Positions 35,801-46,812 of a stretch of DNA of 64,000 nucleotides are shown piece after piece. The translations under genes and the position numbers were made by a program. The DNA lies in assembly GCA_021018815.1 (NCBI GenBank), contig JAITYX010000008.1:6012001-6076000 (forward strand), read 5' to 3'. The stretch's first letter is position 1; each line of letters begins with the position of its first letter. The notes beneath the pieces are model-generated. The model had not been told where the DNA came from, did no database searches, and saw only the letters and a list, made by a program, of their open reading frames with translations. The DNA comes from Talinum fruticosum (lineage: Eukaryota; Streptophyta; Magnoliopsida; Caryophyllales; Talinaceae).

Positions 35801-38800
35801 CCTAGCAGTAGGAAACATTCTTTTTATACAACATTGGAGATGGTGCAGGAGACTCAAGAGATGAGCAAATAAGGGAATCAACCACCCATACTACTCCAGC
35901 ATCATCAAACAGAACTAAAGCAACTCCAAAGATCACATTTGAAGCACAATTGCTGCCTGTTGCAGCTTTACAATACCATAAAATCAGCAGTTTCATTGGA
36001 AAATACTGCCAGCAAGATGCTTTCATTCAGGGGCAACCCAAGAATAAATAAGATCTATTTTTAATTCATTTTTACCTAAAAAATTAAACGTATGCTACAC
36101 ACAGAATCAAGTAAATTAATCAAGGAACACGACATTTCCAAATATGACACATATGTTCTCAAACAACGATAATTGATAAAGATGCCAAACATTAAATGAG
36201 TGTATAGCAGATTGAAAACGCACAATTACAATAGATTCTTTGCTCCAAGGAAACAATACATCAAAGCAAACCTCTTTCGCTGCCCATATACCCCAAAACA
36301 TACTAGAAAAAAATTTGACAAAAAAAAGCGACAGTTACCGTCAGATCCAGCGCACAAATGGCAGCCATAGCCCCACCCATTGAATGTCCTATAACAAAAA
36401 TCTCCAGGTCTCCAAACAACTCCAATGCTACCTTAATGCCATTTATAACTCCAGGGCCCAAGGTGGTGTTATGGTAAGCATAATAAAATCCATGATGAAC
36501 CTGCAGCAGTATCAAAGAAGAAATAATGGACGGCTAGAAAAAAAAAAAAGAGTATAAACAAGCGAAGAAGTCTCTGGAACACATACCATTGCATCGGGCA
36601 TATCAGGGTATTTCAAATCAAGTTGTTTCCAGTAGAGGTCTTCAACCCAATTTTGTATGCTGTACCCAAAAGGACATTATATTACCAACCAAAATAAAAC
36701 ATCATTGGACATGAGAATCAATCGAGCAGGTAGGAGAAAACTAAAAGTGATAGGCATCTTTGATTCAGAATCATGGAACGGCATCTGATAGCTTCACGCT
36801 TCAGAAACTAGTAGAGCATTTAGAGAAACTTTTTCTTATTATTGTGAATAGAAGATGAAAATACAACATATAATCTCCAAAACCATTCCCACATTCATAG
36901 TTACCTACTTATGAACAATTCGTTAACAGGCAATTTCTCAGAGAAAATGTTCACAATATAAAATTAGACAGGGTAAAAGAATTATAAAAGGTGGTAAAAA
37001 TACAAAACCTATGTTCTTGGGTTCCTCTAAATGCAACAATAATAGCATTAAGATCCTCTGCCACTCCAACATAAGCCTGCAGAAGAAAACACCTATTAGG
37101 TGGAAAATTCATTTACATACGACGAAAAACTTCATGACCCACCACCACATGAATATAGTACAGTAGAACTACCAACAACAGACTCACCTGCAAGCAGTGT
37201 TGCACATCAACAATCAGCTCTATAATTTCGAATCCCTGTAAAAAGAATGGAGCCCAAGTTAAGTAAACTTGACAGAATAAATGCCATGACACAAACACAA
37301 ATAGTGCATAGTAATAGAGTTGACTTGACAAGGAAAGATTATCCATGCACCTTTGTCATCTTACATCTTGAACATGTCCAGGTGAATAATTCCGTCAGAT
37401 CTGACTCATAGACCTGCAAAGACGACAAAAACATAGAATGAGAATCTATGAACCCTTCTATATAATAATAAGAATACAGCTCCATATTAACTCAATAACA
37501 ATAGCTGGTTCACAAATCCCAAACGTGGAGAGTTATGCACGTAAATTCCAAGATTTTACCTTGACTACTATTTTAGACAAACATGAAAACGACATGAGTT
37601 AAGGAAATACATTTCCTGCCAACAACCAAACAAAACCAGGCCAATACCGCCAGTAACAACAACACCCAATGAAAATTCTGAGACCTTGCCATTTTAGTTG
37701 ATACATGAAACTCCAGGCCTGCTTTCCCCAAAGGCCATAAGAGTGAAACTGAACAAAAAGCCCATCCACAAAGGCATTAGCATGTGCCTTGTGAAGCACA
37801 CAAAACCTAACATCTTCCTTTCATTCTATATGCCCCATCCAACTATCCAAAGTAGCCAATAAATGCAATATCAAAATTTTATATTTCGTTGTTCCGACTA
37901 TAATGAAAATCTATTTATTGAATCTTTAACTGAGCAAGTTCTCAATTAAATTTATAAGATGGACGAATTCAAGGTGGAGACTGATATAGTTTGTCAGGAA
38001 AAACTCAGACATGTTGAATGATTATGGCTCATCTCATTGCAGTTAAGTGCAATGGATTGAGTACTTACCGCAGCATTATACTCCACCAAAATTTTGGCAA
38101 GAGTATGGTTGTAAACAGGCCCAATACTGTCCTGCTTGACTTTAATATCTGCAGTTGCACAGAAAACTTTGTCAGCACAACTTATGATACAGCTTTGTGA
38201 CATGAAAAACAAGAATCACCAAATCATAGAAGAAAATGGTGCAATTGACAGTCATAATACAGGGGCTCCTCAAAACAATGTAGATGCATAAGAGTTTGCA
38301 TATCACACACATGCCCAAAAACTCCTAAAATGAAGGTCTATTGCACCCCATGTATGTAAAATACGTGGAAATCACCCAGTCATACTCTCTTTAAATAAAA
38401 CTAAGTGCTTAAGGTATAATTAGTACATCTATCTAGACTCAAGAATGGCACATTCTGTACACAATCCCATAGTCATTCTTGAATATGTCATACCTAGAAA
38501 AGTTGCAATATATCTATCCAGCGTGCCTCCAGGATTTCATCAACCCCCACACCCACACACCACACATGAGCTCCTATTTGTGATAAAATCTCAAAAGTAC
38601 CATTTCTATCACTAGTTTCACCATTTTACAGCACAGAATCACAAGAACAGATGCAGAGAGAAAAACATTTGTGAAAAATCTCAGCACAAGACAGCACTAC
38701 ACAAATGCTATCATCCAAATTGTATAAACCTTTAGGCCGAAAAGACCAAACAACTAATAGCTCACATAACTTGGACACGGGTCACACAGCTTGATCTTGC

Positions 38801-39283
38801 CCACCAGCCAACTTCAGTTCTGGTCAGCACACTGCTCCCCAACATCTAAGTAAAGCAGGAATTCTTCAGATTAAACTGCCTAATTGCCCATTTAGGGCAT
38901 GTTGAGGTATTGGCCCGATTTCCTCTTTCCCCTACCCCAGTTGTACTGCGGTAGTACCAGGAGGGAATCAGTGAGTACCAACACAAAACTTTCTAAAGAT
39001 AGAAATATACAATGATTTCCCCTCAATTTAATAGAAATTTAAGCCATTTCTGGATATCTTTTCTTTAACAATGTGCTTTCTCTCAAAGCTCAACATCAGA
39101 GCAACCAACACTCACAAATTTCTCGTCATTCACATCAAAAACCAAAACCATGAAACACAAATTCAGCTCATCAATGAAAGTTACAACACTCAAAAAAGAA
39201 AATTTGAGCTTACCTCTACCAAATGAAACTCCACAATAGAAACACAGAAGAAGAAACGCAATCACCAATCGACTTTTTCCCAT
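32814..39283 (-). CDS. Class 3 lipase (alpha/beta hydrolase), secreted; 1-bp frameshift in exon 8
   Basis: Ten exons on the minus strand: 39283-39214, 38148-38069, 37413-37351, 37235-37188, 37076-37009, 36659-36587, 36500-36339, 35801-35608, 34292-34204 and 33027-32814. It begins with a signal peptide (MGKSRLVIAFLLLCFYCGV; an in-frame ATG six codons upstream at 39301 is less likely). The nucleophile elbow is GHSMGGAMAAICALDL, the catalytic Asp is in HEHDMVPHLPPYY, and the likely catalytic His is in SDHLVYYGV. It should hydrolyse acyl esters outside the plasma membrane or in the secretory route. After PPYYPF the frame is wrong: six A on the plus strand (35641-35646) where seven would give QKTYHHFPREVWLYN, the family sequence, and the right phase for exon 9. 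With that base the coding length is 1062 nt, or 353 residues, usual for the family. Its 5' end lies 2.0 kb from the divergent gene at 41298. Confidence 0.92.
33222..33375. repeat. Imperfect ~50-bp repeats inside a lipase intron
   Basis: Three stretches share GTAGATCCCAACCAAGCAG / GAGATCCCGCCCAAGCAAG / TTAGATCCTGCCTAAGCAGG, followed by a GGAGAT word. They look like a decayed short tandem repeat. No function is suggested. Confidence 0.5.
35455..35628 (-). repeat. 87-bp tandem duplication spanning a lipase splice donor
   Basis: Two units (about 35461-35547 and 35548-35634) share ACACACATGCACATTCTGAT, TTATCTGGACAATACCTCTC and AAGTGATGGTA. Read on the gene strand, each unit carries the last codons of lipase exon 8 (YHHFPRE) and its GT donor. 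The unit nearer the exon body (35608 donor) is the one in use; the other donor lies in the intron. Confidence 0.85.
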
Positions 39284-39301
39284 AATCTGCACTAAAATCA
39301 A

Positions 39302-41176
39302 TCAAAACAACTCATTAATTAAACGAAAGTTTACATAATCACCGGAAAAATTCCTCAAAATTCTAAGAAATCAAACTCAATGGACACAAAATTAGGACAA
39401 AAGAGCTCACAACGATGAATTAAACCACACGAAAACTACGAATCTCGACGAATAATTCAATTCCCAGTAATTGTAGAGAAGAAAAATTCCGGTGAAATTT
39501 CAAAGTTTAAACACTAGTTGTTTTGTTCGCAGCCCGAATTTGACACTCAAATATTGTCTCTCTCCTTTATTGGATTCGGCTTGCCGTTTTATTATTTCGG
39601 ATAAGTTTGAAGATTGGAATTAATAGGTGCTCTTCTGTACAGTGAATGACCAAATTAGCCTTGCCATTTGAGCATGATGAGTAGTTGAGTATTGAACTGA
39701 AAGTTGTAAAATGGATTGGAAACGGGGAGTTTAAGGTGATTTCAAGCGGATACGTGTCGTCCCCGAGTGGGATATGCTTAGGCATAAGGTTTTTCAAACT
39801 TTCAATTGTATTCTTAATAATAATTGTATTATGGAATATAATAATATTATAATAATAAATAATAATAATTTAAGAAAGACAAATTCACAATGGTTACGTG
39901 AAATTTGGGCAAAATCTTAATTTCCCAACCCCCACACTCTCCTAATTATTTTTATTATTTTCTGGTGCTGGAAATGATGCCCCACAAAAATTTATTAATA
40001 GGAGAAAATTTGGAGCAAGGTGACCAATTATATGAGCAAATAACGACTCTTTAACGAAGGAAGGGGGACCGATAAAGTGTATTTTATTCACAATTTTATT
40101 AACTTCCTTATAATAAGAAGAGAAAATATTTTTAAAAATCAATTTCATCAAAACTGATGGCTGAAAGTTCAGCAGCAAATTTATATTCTAACGCGCCCTC
40201 ATGTAACTTTACGCTTAAAACATGAATATAAGAAAATACTCCTTACTTTGTACAATACTCTAACACTTGAGCACGGCCTTTAGTTATATCTTTTACCAAG
40301 GTGCAAATACTCGTATATTCAGACATAGCTTCCAAGTCCCATTTAATTTGTTGATGGTACATACAAAATAAACACTCTCAAAGTATAAAATATTGAAAGC
40401 TACTCCTTACATACAAATTGTTAACATTTATAATCTTATATATTAATTATGTATTGTGTAACTGTCTAACCGCACTCTTTAATTACGAATCAATTCATTA
40501 AAATATTTTTTAACGAGATAAAGTATTAAGTTTTATTAAGTAGTATTTTTAGTAAAAGTTTAAGTGAGTTGTGATTCATTTAAATATTTTCATCCATTGA
40601 TTTTGAAAGTAACCGAATTGGACTTTGATAAAGTGTTACTTCAATTATTAATGTACAGATTTATTTAGAAATTTTTAGTATAAAAAGATTTAAAAACAAC
40701 CTTATAAGTTAATATAAAATATTTACAAATTAAATTCCCACACCTAAGTGCATTAAAATCTTATAAGTTTAATATTTTTCGTCTATTTGTTATTTTTTCT
40801 CACCAAAAACAATCCAATATCCCTTTTTGGTTTATCGCGATCAAATTATTTACAAATATAAATTCTCGAGCCTAAGCACATTAAAATCTTATAAGTTCAA
40901 TAAATTTCATTTGTTATTTTTTCCTTCTCAAAAACAATTGAATGTCCTTTTATCTGTTTTTTTTTTTTAGACATTATCAATTGTTCTTTAAAATCCTAAA
41001 AATTAGTAAAATTATTTTTTTAGTAAAGAAACAACATATCCTCCCTAATTATGCAAATAAATAACAACAAATTAGGATTAGCCACTAAAAATCTTCACAA
41101 ATCTACAAATAAAAAGCCAAAAACTAAAATCAACAAATCATTCTTCCCAATTCTTATATTCCTTTCTCAACACATT
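39302..41176. other. Divergent intergenic region between the lipase and the myristoylated-protein gene
   Basis: Contains the lipase 5' leader and promoter on the minus side and the upstream region of the gene at 41298 on the plus side. It is AT-rich, with an imperfect ~127-bp tandem duplication at 40722-40966. Short open frames inside (39567-39797 and 39942-40178, minus) have no family likeness and are not called. Confidence 0.55.
40722..40966. repeat. Imperfect ~127-bp tandem duplication
   Basis: The words ATTTACAAAT, CATTAAAATCTTATAAGTT, TTTGTTATTTTTTC and CAAAAACAAT occur in the same order in 40722-40848 and 40849-40966. Likeness is about 75-80% by eye. Confidence 0.65.
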
Positions 41177-41204
41177 GAGAGAGAGAGAGAGAGAGAGAGA
41201 AAAG
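41177..41204. repeat. (GA)n microsatellite in a 5' leader
   Basis: A GA run ends about 95 bp before the ATG at 41298 and is followed by CT-rich DNA, a usual make-up of plant 5' leaders and promoter-proximal GAGA tracts. Confidence 0.85.
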
Positions 41205-41297
41205 AGAGAATTAGATTAATTTTTTTCCTAATTCTCTCTCACTCTCCCAACCTCTCTCTTCCTCCTATTTATCCTCCTTTTCTAATTATTTTTAAAA

Positions 41298-43002
41298 ATG
41301 GGTTGTGGAGAATCAAAGCATGCCGTTGCCACAACCGAGCCTCTTTCTAGCAGCAAGAGATGGAGGTCTTTTAGCAGAAAACTATCCAAAAATTCAGAAT
41401 CAAAAAATGAAAATGATTCGAGTTCGGAATCAAAAGGACAAGAAGAAGGTGAAACGGAAACGAAGAAGGATGTTGAAGAGAGAGAAACTGAATCGCCGGC
41501 ATCTGAGAAATTCTCTGTCAATGAGGCCAAGTTTGGGGATCAATCCCCGCCAAATTCATCCATTGAAGAACCCATTTTGAATGAGAAGGAGATAAGCGGA
41601 GGAAGCGAAACAACGGAAAAAGAGAAGGAACAAAACACAGAAAATAGTTAGTATTTCTTCCATTTCAAATTTATTTTTCTTTTCTATTTCCCTATATATA
41701 TATCTATTTTATAATTTTAATGGCATATTCTTGTTTGATATTTTGCGGTTTTCAATACATCACTTTGACCATCGTTTTAAAATTGTAACACATAAAATTA
41801 TATTATAATGAAAGTATTTTTTAAAAGAAAATCATTGATAGTTATTTCATATTTTAAATCAATGTATAGTTTGATTAAACATTAGTCAAAATTTATTAAT
41901 CTCAAAAGAAAAAAATAAGTAATTTTTTTTTTAGGACGGAGGGAATAACCGTTATCATTTTTATCCTCGTTAATTGCTTTTCTTCTTGTTATTTTTCTCA
42001 TTTCTAATGAAATTTTAGGGACATTTTTAGTATTTTAGTTGCTAATTTATCGTAAAGTCAAATTTTACCGTAACATTCCTTCTATAGTGTAAAACGACAA
42101 ATAAATGGAAATTGACGTAGTAATCTTATTAATTAAGGGATTGTTAAATGCACCAAAAGAAAGGGAGTATCATCACCACCACCAGTCATAGATACCTTAA
42201 GTTTCAATTAAATTATTCTAAGGATCCTCAATTTTTAAAAGTCATGTGTTTAGACCATTAATATAGTTTACCAATTTGGAAACCCTTACTTTTTTCCTCC
42301 ATATTACCAATGTGATAAGATTAAGGCATCTAATTGCAAAAATAACACAATTCCTTGCATGATTTGGTCACGTAAATTGAGAGGTGTTGATTGTTTTCCT
42401 CCTATGGGATTGTTTAACCCAAGTTAGGTTTGTGATTTTTCTCTTATAATTGTTGTTTGATGTCCACATAATAGGTGGGCTTGAGGATGTGAATGAGGAG
42501 GCCAAAGAAGGCGTCGAAGAAGAAGCCACACCAAGAGCTGAGAAGGAGCAGAACATCATTACTGCTATGGTATGCCACATCTAAAAGATACATAACTATA
42601 TCATACGATTCTGTCCATAGACCCAGACATGACTTAGGATTACAGGTCCCGAGTCCACAGTATAAACATTGTCTAAAAAACCATAACTTACTGAGTTATT
42701 TTTATTGTTGAAGTAGGTTCATTCAAAATAATATTGAGATTATAGTATTCTGAATTACTCAAGCAAATTCTAACTCAATTTTATGCAATTTTGTTTGGTA
42801 ATTATAAGTATACCATAGCGACGTTCCCTCTTTTTAAATCCAAATTGTCCTCTCCACATATATTTTGGATCTATAGATTCGGGAGTACAATATAACTGCC
42901 ATGAATTTTAGTTGAGATATGAAACATTTAGAGCAAACATATTGACTGACAAATGAAAGGCTTTTTTGGTAGGATGAGACAGCTGGTTCTGCAGAAAATT
43001 GA
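41298..43002 (+). CDS. Small acidic protein with predicted N-myristoylation signal, unknown function
   Basis: Three exons are proposed: 41298-41646, 42475-42569 and 42973-43002. They join in phase and end with TGA, giving 157 residues. The start MGCGESKHA has Gly at position 2, Cys at 3 and Ser at 6, as for N-myristoylation followed by palmitoylation, which would place the protein at a membrane. A basic patch (SSKRWRSFSRKLSK) follows, then a long Glu/Ser/Lys-rich disordered tail. No enzyme or fold is recognised. The first exon is firm; the second fits the acidic style (GLEDVNEEAKEGVEEEA) and phase; the third is short and the weakest. If the second donor is not used, the protein would end a few codons later at 42582-42584. 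Convergent with DVR. Confidence 0.7.
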
Positions 43003-43786
43003 GACAGAAGTGTGCTAAAAATGTCCATCCATTGCGCAGGGAAGACTATTGTAGGTTTATAATTTTTTCAATTTTTAATTAATTCATAAACTTATGTATT
43101 CGATCATAAGTGTATTCTTTTTCATCACCTCTTCCTATTGTAATACAAGAGGTTTCAAATTCAACACAATTTGAATGTAATGTGATCTAGAGACAAATCT
43201 GTCTCCTATTTCGCCCTCCTCTAGACAACCAATAATCCAATTACTCTTTGAGGTTGAAGTTATTAACTGATGAGTCGAAATCAAAACTAAGAATAGAAAT
43301 GCTCAACATAAGAACGATACACCCTCAAAACATGGAGATTAAGCAAAATCATTATCATCTCGAGCAAGCTAGACCTCCTTGTTCGTATTTTCTATATACA
43401 TATAGACAATTTTGTTTCGGTTTAAATAATGAGGTACAAAGGCTAGTATGATATAACAAGGGAAGGACATTGTACTGAAGACTCTTTTGCAATCTTAATC
43501 AAAACAAAAGATGATTTGCAATCTCGTAGGTGTTCCATGCTCACCAAAAAACATGGCTACTTTGTAACTTATAGCGAAGACAGAAACACTATAGAACTCA
43601 TGAATCAAGAAGTTCTTGAATTCCAAATCGTATCATTCATCGATCAGAAGATTTTCATAGTTACACTTCAATATAATTTACAACTCATACAAAGATCAGG
43701 AGAAGATGATGTACCTTCATGATAAAACAAAATTGCCCAACTCAACACGGAATTTCAGTGACAAGTTTGAAGTAGGGATGAGACAA
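43003..43786. other. Convergent intergenic region between the myristoylated-protein gene and DVR
   Basis: Holds the 3' flanks of both neighbours. Open frames of 60-70 codons here lack family likeness. No terminator or RNA gene is recognised. Confidence 0.5.
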
Positions 43787-45036
43787 CTAGAATATCATTT
43801 GCTCCCCCAACTCTTGCCCCTCCATTCCTTCTCTAATAACCTTTTGGAAGAAATCCTCCAACGTGTCTGTTCCATAGCTCGGAGTATTCTCAGCATCATA
43901 TTCTCCAGTCTCAGGGTCCAAAACCAGCATACTCTCAGCTGCATAATACCGTCCAATCTTCCCAAATTCTGCAGCATCTTCCAACGAAGGGAATATCTTC
44001 GCTAAGAAATCAAGAACTCTGATTGCAAAATCCATGATCTCAATGGGAACTTTGATGAACTTTGGCTCCTTCCCAAGAAGTTTAAACAACATCTCCCCTT
44101 GCTCTAATGGTGTTAGTGCTTTTCCTGGCCCTCCAATGGGTAAAACTTGGTTGATTTTATCCCCATCCAATACAGAGTCGACAATAAACGAAGCTAAATT
44201 GGACTCACTAATGGGTTTACAAGCACACAATTTCCCATCCCCAAACATGACATAAGGCTTCCCATCTTTGACAATCTCAACTTGCCCTCCTAAACTCTTG
44301 AAAAAGGCAGTAGGTCTCACAATGCTGTAAGTAAACCCATCATCTCTCTGAGCTTCCTCCATCAGTTCCCCTCGAATTTGAGCTTCGCTCGTTGAAATTC
44401 CAAAAGGGGTTTTTGCACACAAATGGCAGAAAGCAACACGAAGTGCTCTGCCCCTAGCTTCCTCCCAGCAATAAGACTATTCTTAGTTGCTTCATAATCA
44501 ATCAACCATGAATCCTTGATCCCACCATTTCGACTCGCGAGGCAGGAAACTACAACATCAATTGGAAGCCCTAAATTTTTCACACTTTCTTCCAAAACCT
44601 CCAAATTTGTGACATCTGAAAGGCACACTTTTGCCCCATTTAATTGGGCAACTGTCTCATCTTTCCCATATCTACCTCTAATCCCGCTTCTCTCTCTAGC
44701 AACAGCAATCACATTAAAACCCCTCTTCACCAGCTCTTTCACAACAAATTTCCCAATGTACCCAGTTGAGCCCACAACCAATACATTAATATCACTAGGG
44801 TTTTTGCTCCTAAATGCCTGTTTCTTCGGTGTTTCAACCGCAGAAGAGCTCGAAGCAAAGACTGGGTATAGCCTATTCTTGCAGATTTTAGAGGAATTCG
44901 ATAGATTGAATCTAAATGGCAAAGAATGGGAAAATGGGTTCACCTGAATTGGACCCTGAAACAAGCTGCTTCTCAAATGGTGCCCCTTTGGTGCGTGTAA
45001 AGTGCGTCCACTGGAAGTCAGGGAGATGGACATCAT
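43787..45036 (-). CDS. DVR: 3,8-divinyl (proto)chlorophyllide 8-vinyl reductase; single exon with 1-bp frameshift
   Basis: Chloroplast enzyme that reduces the C8 vinyl group of divinyl chlorophyll precursors with NADPH. The N-terminus is a Ser-rich transit peptide ([18 protein letters not shown]... to about residue 60). The Rossmann segment [18 protein letters not shown] binds NADPH, and the rest follows the DVR/PCB2 family closely ([84 protein letters not shown] at the end). The gene has no introns, as in Arabidopsis. The frame breaks after KLKFE: the plus strand has CCCC at 44368-44371 where five would keep the family sequence running into ELMEEAQRD. With one base more the gene codes for 416 residues, about the usual length. 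Either the assembly lost a base or the gene is dead; the near-perfect rest favours the former. Confidence 0.95.
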
Positions 45037-45081
45037 TTGGCAACTGCAAGAAGTGTTCAGGAGAGTGAATGGGTTGGGACT

Positions 45082-45165
45082 TCACAGAGGAAGAAAGGGA
45101 GTGGAAGAGAGAGAAAGTGATGATTTCCTGGTTTGTAGAATTTGTGTTTGCAAAGAGCCCTCCAT
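45082..45165 (-). CDS. Possible 27-codon upstream ORF of DVR
   Basis: An ATG at 45165 opens a 27-codon frame (MEGSLQTQILQTRKSSLS...) that stops 45 bp before the DVR ATG. It lies in the probable 5' leader, upstream of a CT run. Such upstream frames can lower translation of the main frame, but conservation is unknown and it may be chance. Confidence 0.25.
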   Translation of the reverse strand: MEGSLQTQILQTRKSSLSLSSTPFLPL

Positions 45166-45218
45166 CGCTACAGAATCATAATGATAGGTTGATATGGAAA
45201 GATGAGATATGATGAAGT

Positions 45219-45224
<6 letters not shown>

Positions 45225-45257
<33 letters not shown>
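45225..45257. repeat. (CT)n microsatellite upstream of DVR
   Basis: A CT run of about 33 bp lies about 190 bp before the DVR start codon, in the probable promoter or leader. Confidence 0.9.
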
Positions 45258-45258
<1 letters not shown>

Positions 45259-45262
45259 CAGA

Positions 45263-45349
45263 AGCCATCTGGGCCGCTGAGATCCGAATACAGCCATCTG
45301 GGCCGCTGAGATCCGAATACAGCCATCTGAGCCGCTGAGATCAGAAATG
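45263..45349. repeat. 29-bp minisatellite, three copies
   Basis: Units start at 45263, 45292 and 45321. Each begins AGCCATCTG and contains GCCGCTGAGATC. The first two are identical and the third has a few changes. It abuts the CT run on the DVR promoter side. Confidence 0.92.
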
Positions 45350-46500
45350 CTGGTTAAATAACTTGGGCCGGCGTCTCGAAGATAATTTGTTTCTCCGTGG
45401 ACCCTACTAGGTTTGTACCCTACCGATTCGATCCGAGCCTGAGTTTCGCTAGCTCGACTGGGCTTAGTAAGCAACTAAGCCGAGCTTCGTAAGCAATCGG
45501 GCCGAACTTTAACATTTGATGGTGGTTTTTTATTACATGACTTGATTTTTTTAATCAATTTTAAAAGTTATTCACCTTAAAATACTACAAATTATGCCAA
45601 AGAAAAACTATTAGACATCTGTCTTTTAAAAAAAAAAAAAACTATGGATATCCAAGTAATTAAAGTCTACTTAATAGGTATCTAAGTTGAGCTGAACTTT
45701 ATTCAAATGAAATTTGAACCGATACCAAATAAAGCTTGATGGCTCATTGAATCAACTTGGTTCTTTTACAACCCTAATTTATGAATATGATTTAAAAGAA
45801 CAAAGAAAAAAATATTGGATGATTATCCGATAAGACTTCTAAAGTTTGTATAAAAGTGAGAAAATACTTATACTACTTATTAGTCTTTTAAAACATTGGG
45901 TCAATAAAATACTCACTTGTCCATATAAAAAAATTTAAACAATGATCATATAAGAGGATACAAATTATACAATAAATCCGGGGTCTCGGGTCATTATAAT
46001 TATACTTTTTAAATTTTTTTACTCAAATAGTCCCTTTCTCTATCTGTCACCCTTGTCGTTACTTATACGTATCCCGGATCCATGAACTCGAGATCACGAT
46101 ATAATTTTTGGTCTTTTCATTTGCTACATTATAAAAAATTCTATTATAAATTATAACAATAAAATAAAAAATTGTCACAAAAGAATATATCGTATAATAA
46201 TAAATATATAGTGATTTAATAAAAAAAATTTGGTATGTAATGATCCTTAAATTTGACATTATAATAAAGGAATGAAAGAATGATATGATACAAATAATGA
46301 TATCCCATCAAACTTTGCAGTTAGAAGTAATTATAAATAAATAGGGTTGATTTCATTTGTTTTCTCAAGTCACGTGGGGGCAGGGTTAAAGAAGGAAAAA
46401 AAAAAAAAGGGAAAAAAGCTCTAAAACTTTCGTAGAAGATCTCCCGGAGGACCCCACAGAAACAGGCAACTTTGCCGCTCACAATTAATGTTTACTGTTC
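45350..46500. other. Divergent intergenic region between DVR and the Kelch gene
   Basis: Near 45420-45510 there are words of the GAGCC/AGCTCGAC/GGGCC type seen at transposon ends, without a defined element. The rest is AT-rich. No coding frame is supported. The Kelch gene leader probably starts near the CT run at 46500-46515. Confidence 0.5.
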
Positions 46501-46740
46501 TCTCTCTCTCTCTCTTCTCCTGCTGCGTTGTTGTATGTGTGGGTGCGGCTCAGTTTCTGTCTTTTGTCCTTTTCTTCTCCTCCCAGCTAACACCCAAACG
46601 GTCATTTCCTTTCCACAGTGCACCCTAACACCTCTGGCGCACATTAGCGCGAATCATCCAGTCTCTCTCTCCATATGTCATCTACTGCGGTAACGTGCGC
46701 CTCCCCTGTTTTTCGCAGAGCTTATCTCTGCTGAGTGTAC

Positions 46741-46812
46741 ATGTACATTAAACACTGGATGGAGAGAGGGGAACCAATGGCGATGGAATCCGTGCATTTC
46801 CGAGAATCCTGA
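46741..46812 (+). CDS. Possible upstream ORF in the Kelch gene leader
   Basis: An ATG at 46741 opens 23 codons (MYIKHWMERGEPMAMESVHF..., TGA at 46810-46812) in the exon before the leader intron 46955-47878. It contains three more in-frame ATGs. Whether it is translated is unknown. Confidence 0.25.
   Translation: MYIKHWMERGEPMAMESVHFRES

Noticed and set aside
41305..41580. 91-codon alternative frame overlapping the myristoylated-protein exon
   Set aside because: A shifted reading of a purine-rich exon; the 41298 frame has the better start and joins later exons in phase.
44516..44947. 143-codon plus-strand open frame opposite DVR
   Set aside because: A shadow of the DVR coding strand, which has clear family motifs.
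45400..45510. Possible second transposon fragment with GAGCC/GGGCC words upstream of DVR
   Set aside because: No borders visible; left as unassigned intergenic DNA.
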